A stretch of 27,049 nucleotides of DNA from a virus, in IMG/VR virus record IMGVR_UViG_3300050821_017831, positions 1 through 27,049 of that record. One strand, 5' to 3'. Every line of letters begins with the position of its first letter. Positions within the stretch are counted from its first letter, which is position 1. The translations under genes were made by a program, and so were the position numbers. The notes under the pieces are model-generated. The model was not told the DNA's origin. It worked only from the letters and a program-made list of their open reading frames with translations, and ran no database searches. Shown piece after piece: positions 12,262 through 18,948 of the stretch.

Positions 12262-14711
12262 GACCGAAAGCGATCGGCGTCTACATCTTCGCCGGCGGGT
12301 TCACCCTCGGCGTCAAGAGGCACTTCGACGTTCACTGCGTCCTCGAGGAATCGAACTACGGGGTCAAGACCGCGCGCCAGAACCAGCCGGAGATCCCCGT
12401 GATCGTCGGCGTCAAGAACTGGCCGCTAGCAGACCTCAAGGTCCACGAGTGGGACCTGATATACGGGAACCCTCCGTGCGCCGCGTGGAGCCAGGCAGGC
12501 TCTGCCACCAAGAAGGGCCGCAAATATGACTCGAGCCCGCTGGTAGCCTGCACCGAGCGCTACTTCACCCTCCTCGAAGAGCTGAGGCCGAAGGTCTGGG
12601 CTTGGGAGTCCGTGCAGCAGGCCTGGAAGGTCGGCGAGGACTTCGTCCGGCGCCTGGCAGAACGCGCCCGCGCCCTTGGCTACTCAACGACGATCTTCCT
12701 CCACGACGCACAATACCTGAACGTCCCGCAGTCTCGTCGCCGCATGTTCATGATCTGCCACCGCGTCGAGGGACGGATCGACCTGCCGGACTTCACGAAG
12801 GTAACTACGTTCGACGAGGCGCTGCGCGGGCTCAACGACCGCGGCGTGCCGCTCGAGAAGAACATCGGGCAGCACCGCTGGCTCCTCGGCGAGCTCAGGC
12901 CCGGCGAGGAGCTGCGCCAGGCATTCATGCGGCTGACGCCGCCCGACCAGATCAAGACCGGCGAGCGCGGCCAGACGGTCGGGCGCCCAGCGTTCACCAT
13001 CAAGCGCGCCAAGGCTGACCGCCCCGCCTACGTCGTGATGCACGAGATGGTTCACCCTACGGAGCCTCGCGGGCTATCGATCAAGGAGCTGGCGATCCTC
13101 TGCGGCTACCCCGCCACGTACGATTTCGTCGACGCCAACGACGCGGGTCAGGTGGGAAGAGGCGTGTGCCCGCCGGTCGGCGAGTACCTGGCCAGGAACG
13201 TGGCTCGCGCGGTCGCGGCCGACGTCGCAGTCGAGGCGCCGACCTTCACCCTGGTCGACTATACGACGCCCGAAATTAGGCGCGAGCGGCTGCGCTACCA
13301 CGAACCAACGGAAAAAGATACGGCCATTAATCCCCCTGATTACGGGCCGCATAATACATTAATTAAAACCGAGGCTAAGCCCAAGAAGTCTAAGCGAGAT
13401 CGGAAATTAATCTCCGATTCAATTTCAGCAGAAACCGAGACTGCGACACCAGTGTCGCCTGTTCTGGCCGACTCGAGCCCGCACGACGGCGAGGGCTCCG
13501 GACGCTATATTCGCCGCCTCCTGCGCCACGGGGTGAGCGGCGACCAGGTCCTCGAGCTCGTCCACGCCCACTACGAGGGCAGCAAGGCGTCCAAGGCGGA
13601 CATCGCCTGGAACCGCGGCCGCATGCGCAAGGAAGACGCGGCCCGCGGCACGCTGCGCGTGGAGAGCACATCCCGAACGAAAAGTAAACCTCACGAGGGT
13701 GACCTTTTTGACGTCCCTCGTGTACCTATGCCTGCGAAGACCGAGGCTCACGTCCCGAGCGAAGAGTGCACCGCCGACCAGACGTCCTCGGCGGAGCCGT
13801 GCGATACGGCTAGGGACAACCCAACCAGCGCGCGGCAGGAAGCGGACGAAGCGGGGAGAGGAACGGCCCCGTTGCCCACAGCCGGCGGACGCCGACGCAC
13901 GCCACCCACAAGCCCCATTAGCGATGGGGAACCGTCTGGTGAGCTAAGCGATAGGCCGGGCGCGCTGGCGCACGTCCCCCAGCCGTCGCGCTTTCGCCGG
14001 GGCGTCGACCCGGAGCGTGAGTTCGACAGGACGAGCCTCCGCGCCAACAGCCACGGCCAGTGGATTCACCGCGACTACGGCGCGCACTTCTTCCGCTGGG
14101 GCTTCGCGGGCCGCTTCGTGACCAACGAGACAGACGTCCTCGACGTCGGCTGCGGCCCGGACGTGATGATGATCCATGCCTTGACGATGCCGCGCAACCA
14201 GGTGCCGCGGTCGTACGTCGGCGTCGACCTCAACCGCGAGCCGAAGAAGCACCCCGCGCGCCAGTGGGCGACGCTGCGATGGGAGTTCAACTTCACCGAG
14301 CGCGGCGATGAGCTCAATCAGTTCGATCTTGTAACGTGCTTCGAGGTCCTCGAGCACATGCGTAAGGCTGACGGGCTACGGCTCCTTGAGGTGTTGCGTC
14401 GGCGCCTGCGCCCGTCGGCCACCCTCCTCCTGTCGACGCCGGTGTTCAACGGCAAGGCAGCGGCAAATCATTTAATGGAATGGCAAATCGACGAGCTCAA
14501 GGCAGCGGTCGAGGCCGCCGGCTTGGCCGTCGAGCGCCGTCACGGAACTTTTGCCAGCCAGGGAGATATCCGTCGCGCCGCCAGCGCGGCCGAGCTAGAC
14601 GTCGTCGAGCGGCTGAGCGCCTACTACTCGGGTGAGGTCCTGGCCTGCTTCCTGGCTCCGCTGTATCCGGATGCCAGCCGCAACAACGTGTGGGTGCTGT
14701 CCAAAAAATGA
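12249..14711 (+). CDS. Fused cytosine-C5 DNA methyltransferase and class I SAM methyltransferase
   Basis: An 820-aa protein from GTG 12249 (AAGGAG at 12235-12240, 8 nt upstream; GTG 12258 also possible). Residues ~8-325 are a C5 DNA methyltransferase: motif I IFAGGFTLG, motif IV GNPPCAAWS with catalytic C77, motif VI ESV (E120) instead of the usual ENV, motif VIII PQSRRRMFM (~160), motif X PPVGEYLARNVARAV. A linker of about 270 residues includes a charged helical segment (GSGRYIRRLLRHGVSGDQVLELVHAHYEGS is split here only to name its start and end: GSGRYIRRLL to HAHYEGS) and Ser/Pro-rich stretches. Residues ~590-820 form a second SAM methyltransferase with DVLDVGCGPD (~629-638) and DLVTCFEVLEHM. 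The first half methylates cytosine in DNA; the second half's substrate is unknown. Confidence 0.88.
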   Translation: MAAVRPKAIGVYIFAGGFTLGVKRHFDVHCVLEESNYGVKTARQNQPEIPVIVGVKNWPLADLKVHEWDLIYGNPPCAAWSQAGSATKKGRKYDSSPLVACTERYFTLLEELRPKVWAWESVQQAWKVGEDFVRRLAERARALGYSTTIFLHDAQYLNVPQSRRRMFMICHRVEGRIDLPDFTKVTTFDEALRGLNDRGVPLEKNIGQHRWLLGELRPGEELRQAFMRLTPPDQIKTGERGQTVGRPAFTIKRAKADRPAYVVMHEMVHPTEPRGLSIKELAILCGYPATYDFVDANDAGQVGRGVCPPVGEYLARNVARAVAADVAVEAPTFTLVDYTTPEIRRERLRYHEPTEKDTAINPPDYGPHNTLIKTEAKPKKSKRDRKLISDSISAETETATPVSPVLADSSPHDGEGSGRYIRRLLRHGVSGDQVLELVHAHYEGSKASKADIAWNRGRMRKEDAARGTLRVESTSRTKSKPHEGDLFDVPRVPMPAKTEAHVPSEECTADQTSSAEPCDTARDNPTSARQEADEAGRGTAPLPTAGGRRRTPPTSPISDGEPSGELSDRPGALAHVPQPSRFRRGVDPEREFDRTSLRANSHGQWIHRDYGAHFFRWGFAGRFVTNETDVLDVGCGPDVMMIHALTMPRNQVPRSYVGVDLNREPKKHPARQWATLRWEFNFTERGDELNQFDLVTCFEVLEHMRKADGLRLLEVLRRRLRPSATLLLSTPVFNGKAAANHLMEWQIDELKAAVEAAGLAVERRHGTFASQGDIRRAASAAELDVVERLSAYYSGEVLACFLAPLYPDASRNNVWVLSKK

Positions 14712-14737
14712 CAGTGTACAAACTCCTTTCTTATAGT
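14708..14737 (+). promoter_or_regulatory. Strong sigma-70-like promoter
   Basis: ATGACA (14708-14713) and TATAGT (14732-14737) are separated by 18 nt, each matching the consensus at 5 of 6 positions. The -35 overlaps the stop codon of the methyltransferase gene. A start near 14744 would give a leader of ~105 nt for the 105-aa gene. This is the best rightward promoter I see in the window. Confidence 0.65.
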
Positions 14738-14778
14738 ATACCTGTATCATACTCAGACGCGCACTCGCTTCTGGGTAA

Positions 14779-14815
14779 AACCTCGAGGTTCTCACGTTGG
14801 TTCCTTCTGAACCAA
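14779..14815 (+). repeat. Palindrome and hairpin in the 14850 leader
   Basis: AACCTCGAGGTT (14779-14790) is a perfect 12-bp palindrome. TTGGTTC (14797-14803) pairs with GAACCAA (14809-14815) over a 5-nt loop. Both lie in the leader of the 105-aa gene. No T run follows, so these are more likely operator or mRNA-stabilising structures than a terminator. Confidence 0.6.
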
Positions 14816-14849
14816 GACAGGAAACCTCAAAACTAAGAAGGAGGTGTGA

Positions 14850-15167
14850 ATGGCTCCAGCCTTCACAGCTACCGAGTGGATGGCCCAAGCCCAGCGGGCC
14901 GGTCAGTCGCTCGAGAAGTACGTAGGCTCAATCGCAGTCTACGAAGAGACGCTGAAGGCGAAGCACGACAGTCGCGCTGCTCTTCCAGATGCTCGTGAGA
15001 AGATCACGACCACTGCTGAGAGCATGGACGGTGCCATCTTGGACGCGACGGTAGAGGATCTCTTGTCGAGGTCCACAGTCCGTCGAACCCAAGGCACCGC
15101 GGCCTTCGCTCGCAACGTCATCAAGCGTCTGCGCCTTCAGTACCAGCCGCAGACAGCTGTGAACTGA
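14850..15167 (+). CDS. Small helical protein in its own transcription unit, unknown function
   Basis: A 105-aa protein with AAGGAGGT at 14838-14845, a near-perfect ribosome binding site 4-5 nt from ATG. It has its own promoter (14708-14737) and a terminator right after the stop codon (15173-15204), so it is set for strong, independent expression. The sequence is helical: TATEWMAQAQRAGQSLEKYVGS, then DATVEDLLSRSTVRRTQGTAAFARNVIKRLR, with a basic C-terminal part. It lacks Cys and catalytic motifs. Not recognised. Strong early expression would fit a DNA-binding, host-takeover or anti-defence protein; that is inference. Confidence 0.8.
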   Translation: MAPAFTATEWMAQAQRAGQSLEKYVGSIAVYEETLKAKHDSRAALPDAREKITTTAESMDGAILDATVEDLLSRSTVRRTQGTAAFARNVIKRLRLQYQPQTAVN

Positions 15168-15172
15168 GGGAG

Positions 15173-15204
15173 GAGGGCGGGTCGCAAGGTCCGCCCTCAC
15201 TTTT
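15173..15204 (+). terminator. Intrinsic terminator after the 105-aa gene
   Basis: GAGGGCGG (15173-15180) pairs with CCGCCCTC (15191-15198) over a 10-nt loop, followed by AC and TTTT. It begins 6 nt after the stop codon. The T run is short but the 8-bp GC stem is strong. Confidence 0.65.
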
Positions 15205-15207
15205 ATC

Positions 15208-15975
15208 ATGGATGATCAGCACAAGCAGAGAATGCGAGTTCATTGGAGGAAAGGGCTGGAGAACTTCCAGTCTTTCTTTCACCTCCTTGCGGAGGCTCGC
15301 GACGAGGTAGGCAACAGCGCACTGCCTAACTGGTGCTTCGACGAGATAGGTGTTGGCTTCTCCCGCATAACGCAAGTGGCGCGATGCTTGAGAGAGGACG
15401 ACCAACTGAGGATCAGGCAAGACCTTGCACAGGCGCGGCAGGCAGAGAGGTCTCAGCGGCAAGCCCAACGACGAGCACGAGAACAAGAGCGGCAAGAGAG
15501 ACAGGCCCAGCGTCTTCGTGAGCAGGAAGAGAGACGCGCCGAAGAGAGACGAGAAAGAGCGAGAGAAAGCAACAGGCGATACTATCGACGTCGGCGCGAC
15601 CGGCAGGTCGCCTCACCAGTGTCGTCTGTGTCAGTCACCTCTTCATCTTTGACAAGAGACGTGTCGTCGATCTCCGAGTCAGAGCTGGCGCAGTGGATCA
15701 AGGCCGCCTGGACGAGGGTCAAGAGCTCCAGGAGCGAGTGGGTCGAGGCGTCGGTGGAGCTGGCGGGCCTGCTGGTTCAGGCACGTCGGTCTCGCTCTGG
15801 AGATCGTGAGTTCGGCGCGTGGCTCGAAGCCAACGACATTGATATCAATCATAGTGATCGATCCGCACTCATTCACCTCGGTCAAGACCTTGAGACCATG
15901 AGGAGGGTGCTGGACCAGACCGATCGAAGGTCTTACCAGCTCATCTGGGAGGAGGCGAGAGCTCGTCTCAACTGA
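15208..15975 (+). CDS. Protein with long charged central helix, unknown function
   Basis: A 255-aa protein in three parts. Residues ~10-70: WRKGLENFQSFFHLLAEARDEVGNSALPNWCFDEIGVG, a compact helical domain. Residues ~75-130: an Arg/Gln/Glu-rich single helix or coiled coil, very low in hydrophobics. Residues ~155-255: LAQWIKAAWTRVKSSRSEWVEASVELAGLLVQAR, then FGAWLEANDIDINHSDRSALIHLG, resembling the helical domain of DUF3102-type phage proteins. No ribosome binding site stands out before ATG 15208; ATG 15232 is another option. Arg codons AGA and CGA are more frequent than in neighbours, so it may be a recent arrival. Function unknown; DNA binding is plausible. Confidence 0.75.
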   Translation: MDDQHKQRMRVHWRKGLENFQSFFHLLAEARDEVGNSALPNWCFDEIGVGFSRITQVARCLREDDQLRIRQDLAQARQAERSQRQAQRRAREQERQERQAQRLREQEERRAEERRERARESNRRYYRRRRDRQVASPVSSVSVTSSSLTRDVSSISESELAQWIKAAWTRVKSSRSEWVEASVELAGLLVQARRSRSGDREFGAWLEANDIDINHSDRSALIHLGQDLETMRRVLDQTDRRSYQLIWEEARARLN

Positions 15976-16001
15976 GACGTGCTTTCATATTATATGAAAG
16001 C
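15964..16001. repeat. Two hairpins after the 15208 gene
   Basis: CGTCTC-AACT-GAGACG (15964-15979) encloses the stop codon. It is followed by GCTTTCATA-TTA-TATGAAAGC (15981-16001), a perfect 9-bp stem with 3-nt loop. No T run follows. The second could be an operator or an RNA processing site in front of the zinc-ribbon gene. Confidence 0.6.
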
Positions 16002-16030
16002 GCAGTCACAATTTGAACATGATTTGATCC

Positions 16031-16216
16031 ATGAGAGCAATGAAAAAGACCGTCCGTAAGAGAAAAGGCCTTGTTTCTTGCCCGTGCCCTGCATGCGGGA
16101 GCAACTCACGCGTTCTCATTACGACTCGCGTGGAAGGCGTAGTGATCCGGACGCGTCGCTGCTTGAAGGACCAATCGCACACGTTCAAGACTAAAGAAGT
16201 TTCTATTTCATCATGA
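16031..16216 (+). CDS. NrdR/Ogr-like zinc-ribbon protein
   Basis: A 61-aa protein (ATG 16031; ATG 16040 possible). It has CPCPACGS and RRCLKDQSHTFKTKE, the pattern of a zinc ribbon in NrdR N-terminal and Ogr/Delta regulators (CPxC, a TR segment, RRxC, HxFxT). These small proteins bind DNA or activate transcription in phages. Residues 1-13 are strongly basic. Only three of the usual four Cys ligands are clear; His may supply the fourth. Regulatory role inferred. Confidence 0.7.
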   Translation: MRAMKKTVRKRKGLVSCPCPACGSNSRVLITTRVEGVVIRTRRCLKDQSHTFKTKEVSISS

Positions 16217-16234
16217 AAAAGGAGCACAAGAACA

Positions 16235-16429
16235 ATGAAATATAACGATGAAGCGACGTGGTTGGCCTACTACAAGAAGGTACGTGAGTACGAACGCAAC
16301 GAACGATCAACGAGGCCATTGCGTCCGCTGCAGTACGGTCCGCATATCGACAGCTTGCCGCGTGAGATCAGGGCTGAGATCATTCCGATCTCTCGCTCGG
16401 TGATGGACACGTCTGGAGAACGACAGTAA
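16235..16429 (+). CDS. Small protein, unknown function
   Basis: A 64-aa protein with AAGGAG at 16219-16224, 10 nt before ATG. N-terminal part is aromatic and charged (YNDEATWLAYYKKVREYERNE), C-terminal part has PLQYGPHIDSLPREIRAEIIPISR. No family recognised. AT content is higher than in the flanking phage genes. Confidence 0.6.
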   Translation: MKYNDEATWLAYYKKVREYERNERSTRPLRPLQYGPHIDSLPREIRAEIIPISRSVMDTSGERQ

Positions 16430-16468
16430 GCATGAGAGTGTAAACTAAGCTGAACCAGGAGAAACGCT

Positions 16469-16912
16469 ATGGCTGGACTGACTGAACTAAGACTGCTATC
16501 CACGAAGACCCTCTACCAGAAGCTGCTGTCGTCGAGCAGCGACGACTGGAAGATCAAGAAGATCCTCCTCGAGCGCCAGGCCGCCGGCTACGAGGTCAGG
16601 TTCAAGGAGCCGAGCTCCACCGTGCCAGAGCGCTGCGTCGACATAGACGACCGCGACCACGACGACTATGACTATCTCACCCCCCGCGAGGATGACACCG
16701 ACCTGACCCGCCTCGTGCGCGCGGCGTATCGGAGCGGCTACCGCGGCGAGGGCACGCGGGAGCCCAACCAGTCGGTCTGGTACATGAAGCTCCAGATGCG
16801 GACCAACAAGGACGAGGCTACGATCGATCACGAGCGCACGCTCTCGTTCTGGGCGATGTTCCGCGACAAGTACGCCGCCTGGGAGATCGGCCGCGAGGAG
16901 CAACATCGATGA
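16469..16912 (+). CDS. Hypothetical acidic protein
   Basis: A 147-aa protein with AGGAG at 16457-16461, 7 nt upstream. Features: an N-terminal helix (STKTLYQKLLSSSSDDWKIKKILLERQAAGYEV) and a strongly acidic segment (DIDDRDHDDYDYLTPREDDTDLT, residues ~51-73). A C-terminal part has WYMKLQMRTNK and a Trp-rich end. The first helix resembles the 'leave one, skip a stretch' helices of short protein-interaction domains, but I recognise no family. Next gene overlaps by ATGA. Confidence 0.65.
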   Translation: MAGLTELRLLSTKTLYQKLLSSSSDDWKIKKILLERQAAGYEVRFKEPSSTVPERCVDIDDRDHDDYDYLTPREDDTDLTRLVRAAYRSGYRGEGTREPNQSVWYMKLQMRTNKDEATIDHERTLSFWAMFRDKYAAWEIGREEQHR

Positions 16913-17346
16913 TGAAGCCAAAGAGTTGGAACATTGCTGTAGATGAACCAATAATCAAAAGAGCTCAACCAAACAGTCAGGCGCATTGCTTGATAGCAGA
17001 GGCTGTTCGAGCACGTATCCCGGGGGCTTGGTCTGTGAGAGTAACGACTGAAGCCGTCAAGTTCAACCTTGGCGGGGACTATAAGACATATGATCCGGAA
17101 GCGACAAGGTTTAGATACGATTTACCCTCTCGCGTTGGGATCATGGCTGCGAATTTTGACAAGGACAGAGACTCAGTCAAGCCGTTTCGTTTTCAACTAG
17201 ACGCACGAACAGCTACATACGCACCTGTGCTGTGGAGGGGGCCAGCAAGCAAGCCCTACCAAAAACGAAAACGCTATAGGCGTACTTCAGCCGGTCGACG
17301 CTGCACTGAACGTAGGCACGTGGGACTGGCGGTGGTGAGCAGATGA
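16909..17346 (+). CDS. Conserved phage protein, unknown function
   Basis: A 145-aa protein starting in an ATGA overlap. The central region AHCLIAEAVRARIPGAWSVRVTTEAVKFNL, then FRYDLPSRVGIMAANFDKDRDSVKPFRFQLDA fits a family of hypothetical phage proteins (helix, strand with VRVT, a middle PPxVAxxxxxFD segment, and PFxFxL). C-terminal ~35 residues are Arg-rich (RKRYRRTSAGRRCTERR). The gene is clearly less GC-rich than its downstream neighbours. Role unknown. Confidence 0.65.
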   Translation: MMKPKSWNIAVDEPIIKRAQPNSQAHCLIAEAVRARIPGAWSVRVTTEAVKFNLGGDYKTYDPEATRFRYDLPSRVGIMAANFDKDRDSVKPFRFQLDARTATYAPVLWRGPASKPYQKRKRYRRTSAGRRCTERRHVGLAVVSR

Positions 17347-17927
17347 AACCCGCCATCGTCGGCCTCAGGAACCCCTACCGCGACGTCGACGCGCTGTCGC
17401 CGGACCGCGGCGCCGGCAGGGCGCTGTGGAGGATGAGCGGCATGAGTCGTGAGGAATATCTCACGACCTACGACCGCGTCAACGTCTACAGGCGAGCGCG
17501 CCACGCGCGCCTGCTGTCGCACGAGCTCGTCGCGCTGCGCGGGCTCCTGGCCAACCGGCGCGTCGTGGTCCTCGGCCGCGAGGCGTGGCGCGCGCTCTTG
17601 CTGCCGGCGGACGTCGGCTGGTTCGGCGAGGTCATCGAGCACACGACGGGGTCGCGCTTCACGCTGCTGCCCCACCCGTCGGGGCGATGCCGGGAGTACA
17701 ACGACCCGGCCAACAAGGAGAGGGCGAGGACATGCCTGCTGAGTGCCGCACGTGCCGGTGGTGGCACGGAGACCGCGACGACTATCCGGTCAACGAGAAC
17801 GGGACCTGCTCGGTCATCCACTCCGGCGGAGGGAGGCGCAAGGCACCAGCCCGCGTCTACCCGGTCGGCTCGCCGGCCTGGCTCGAGACGCACCGAACCT
17901 TCTCGTGCAAGCTCCACGAGGAGCTGA
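17343..17927 (+). CDS. Uracil-DNA glycosylase-fold phage protein
   Basis: A 194-aa frame, of which about 135 residues look real. LRNPYRDVDALSPDRGAGRALWRMSG, EYLTTYDRVNVYRRAR, VVVLGREAWRALLL and LLPHPSGRCREYNDPANKERARTC fit a UDG-superfamily fold, with NPY near the front and HPSG as the equivalent of the HPS motif. UDGs excise uracil; this phage group is often called UDG-like without proof of activity. The last ~55 residues (Ser/Thr/Arg-rich) are out of register with the next gene and look like its shadow; that gene starts at 17732 inside this frame. A TGA in the +1 register lies at 17740-17742, so a lost stop or a sequencing indel is possible. Confidence 0.65.
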   Translation: MKPAIVGLRNPYRDVDALSPDRGAGRALWRMSGMSREEYLTTYDRVNVYRRARHARLLSHELVALRGLLANRRVVVLGREAWRALLLPADVGWFGEVIEHTTGSRFTLLPHPSGRCREYNDPANKERARTCLLSAARAGGGTETATTIRSTRTGPARSSTPAEGGARHQPASTRSARRPGSRRTEPSRASSTRS

Positions 17928-17935
17928 GGCCGTGA
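17732..17935 (+). CDS. Small Cys-rich protein, possible zinc binding
   Basis: A 67-aa protein: MPAECRTCRWWHGDRDD, NGTCSVIHSGGGRRKAPARVYP and TFSCKLHEELRP, with CRTC, later C and C, a likely four-Cys zinc site. AAGGAG at 17715-17720 and GAGG nearer the ATG are upstream. It overlaps the UDG-like frame by ~195 nt and the next gene by GTGA. Short Cys proteins with CRxCRWW occur widely in phages, function unknown. Confidence 0.65.
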   Translation: MPAECRTCRWWHGDRDDYPVNENGTCSVIHSGGGRRKAPARVYPVGSPAWLETHRTFSCKLHEELRP

Positions 17936-18120
17936 GCGACATCGTGGAGCGGCTGCTGAGAGACGTCGACCCGGACGACCCGAACCTGTGGGACGTCGAC
18001 CGCGTGCGGCTGGACGCCGCCGCTGAGGTCAAGCGGCTGCGGGCGGCGCTGAACAGGATCAGGTGGTGCCCTGACTGGCATACGGCCACGAAGATCGCGT
18101 GCGAGGCGCTGAGACCATGA
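17932..18120 (+). CDS. Small helical phage protein
   Basis: A 62-aa protein from GTG 17932 (GTGA overlap; GAGGAG 17918-17923 upstream). MSDIVERLLRDVDPDDPN, RLDAAAEVKRLRAALNRIR, then a helix with IACEALRP. This layout (IVERLR, AAxEIxRLRAAL, A-x-x-IA-x-EAL) is common in small phage proteins of unknown role. Coiled-coil dimerisation likely. Confidence 0.65.
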   Translation: MSDIVERLLRDVDPDDPNLWDVDRVRLDAAAEVKRLRAALNRIRWCPDWHTATKIACEALRP

Positions 18121-18299
18121 GCATCGAGCGGAACGGCAGCGACATCCACTTCGTCTGCGACGTCTGCGACGCGTTCTCCCAGGACTTCGAGGCGAGCGAC
18201 TTCACGTCCTCGTGGAACGGGCTGAAGATCGAGGGCTGGCGCGCGTTCAAGGAAGACAACGAGTGGCAGCACCGCTGCCCGAAGTGTGTAGGCAAATGA
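18117..18299 (+). CDS. Small zinc-binding protein
   Basis: A 60-aa protein starting at an ATGA overlap. MSIERNGSDIHFVCDVCD carries the first CxxC, and NEWQHRCPKCVGK the second; between them is FSQDFEASDFTSSWNGLKIEGWRAFKE. It fits a family of small phage zinc proteins. No function known. Confidence 0.7.
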   Translation: MSIERNGSDIHFVCDVCDAFSQDFEASDFTSSWNGLKIEGWRAFKEDNEWQHRCPKCVGK

Positions 18300-18520
18300 A
18301 CGAGAAGATCGACCATCCCCTCCACTACGGCGACGGCCCAGACGACCCGTACGAGTGCATCAAGGTGATCGAGGCGTGGGACCTCGGCTTCCACCTCGGC
18401 AACGTGCTGAAGTACATCCGCCGCGCCGGGAAGAAAGAGCCTGAGTACGAAGATCTTTGCAAAGCGCGCTGGTACCTGAACCGCAGGATCGAGCTGATTG
18501 AGAAGGGCGAGGCACCGTGA
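18296..18520 (+). CDS. DUF3310 protein, gp1.7-type nucleotide kinase family
   Basis: A 74-aa protein: DHPLHYGDGPDDPYECIKVIEAWDLGFHLGNVLKYIRRAGKKEPEYEDLCKARWYL (given in parts: DHPLHYGDGP, YECIKVIEAW, GNVLKYIRRAGKK). This is the DUF3310 signature (HPxHY, YECIxVIE, GNxxKYIxRAGxK, LxKAxWYLxR). The family includes phage T7 gp1.7, a dGMP/dTMP kinase that needs no ATP-binding P-loop. Next to a MazG-like enzyme and a dCMP-type synthase, it may phosphorylate a modified nucleotide; that is inference. Both ends overlap neighbours (ATGA, GTGA). Confidence 0.85.
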   Translation: MNEKIDHPLHYGDGPDDPYECIKVIEAWDLGFHLGNVLKYIRRAGKKEPEYEDLCKARWYLNRRIELIEKGEAP

Positions 18521-18948
18521 GAACATTCTTTCAAGACGTCGGCGAGTTTCACAAGAAGTTCGACCTGCCACGCTACACCGTGCAGGGAGACCCACGCATG
18601 GCGGGTAGCGCAGCGCCGCGCATCCTGCCCGACGACGAGCTGGCGTTCAGGACTAAGTTCATGGTCGAGGAGCTGCAAGAGTTCAGGGACGCCTGCGCGG
18701 CCAAGGACGTGGCGAAGGCGGCTGACGCGTTAGTAGACCTCGTCTACGTGGCGCTCGGGACCGCGCACATGATGCACGTTCCGTTCGACGAGTGCTGGGA
18801 CACGGTGCAAGAGTGCAACATGCAGAAGGAGCGAGCGAACAGCGCGAGCGATCCTCGAAGCACAAGGAAGCACCGCTTCGACGTAGTGAAACCAAAAGGT
18901 TGGAAGCCTCCAGACCTCACCAAGATCCTGAGCCTCCGCCGTGGATGA
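18517..18948 (+). CDS. MazG-like NTP pyrophosphatase
   Basis: A 143-aa protein from GTG 18517. The metal-binding signature of all-alpha NTP pyrophosphatases is present: EELQE (51-55) and DALVD (70-74), in FMVEELQEF and KAADALVDLVYVALGTAHM. It should hydrolyse a (d)NTP to (d)NMP and pyrophosphate. Known phage uses are dUTP or dCTP removal and (p)ppGpp lowering. Here, upstream of a synthase predicted to use dCMP, dCTP is an attractive substrate, but specificity cannot be read. GTGA overlap with DUF3310. Confidence 0.8.
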   Translation: MRTFFQDVGEFHKKFDLPRYTVQGDPRMAGSAAPRILPDDELAFRTKFMVEELQEFRDACAAKDVAKAADALVDLVYVALGTAHMMHVPFDECWDTVQECNMQKERANSASDPRSTRKHRFDVVKPKGWKPPDLTKILSLRRG

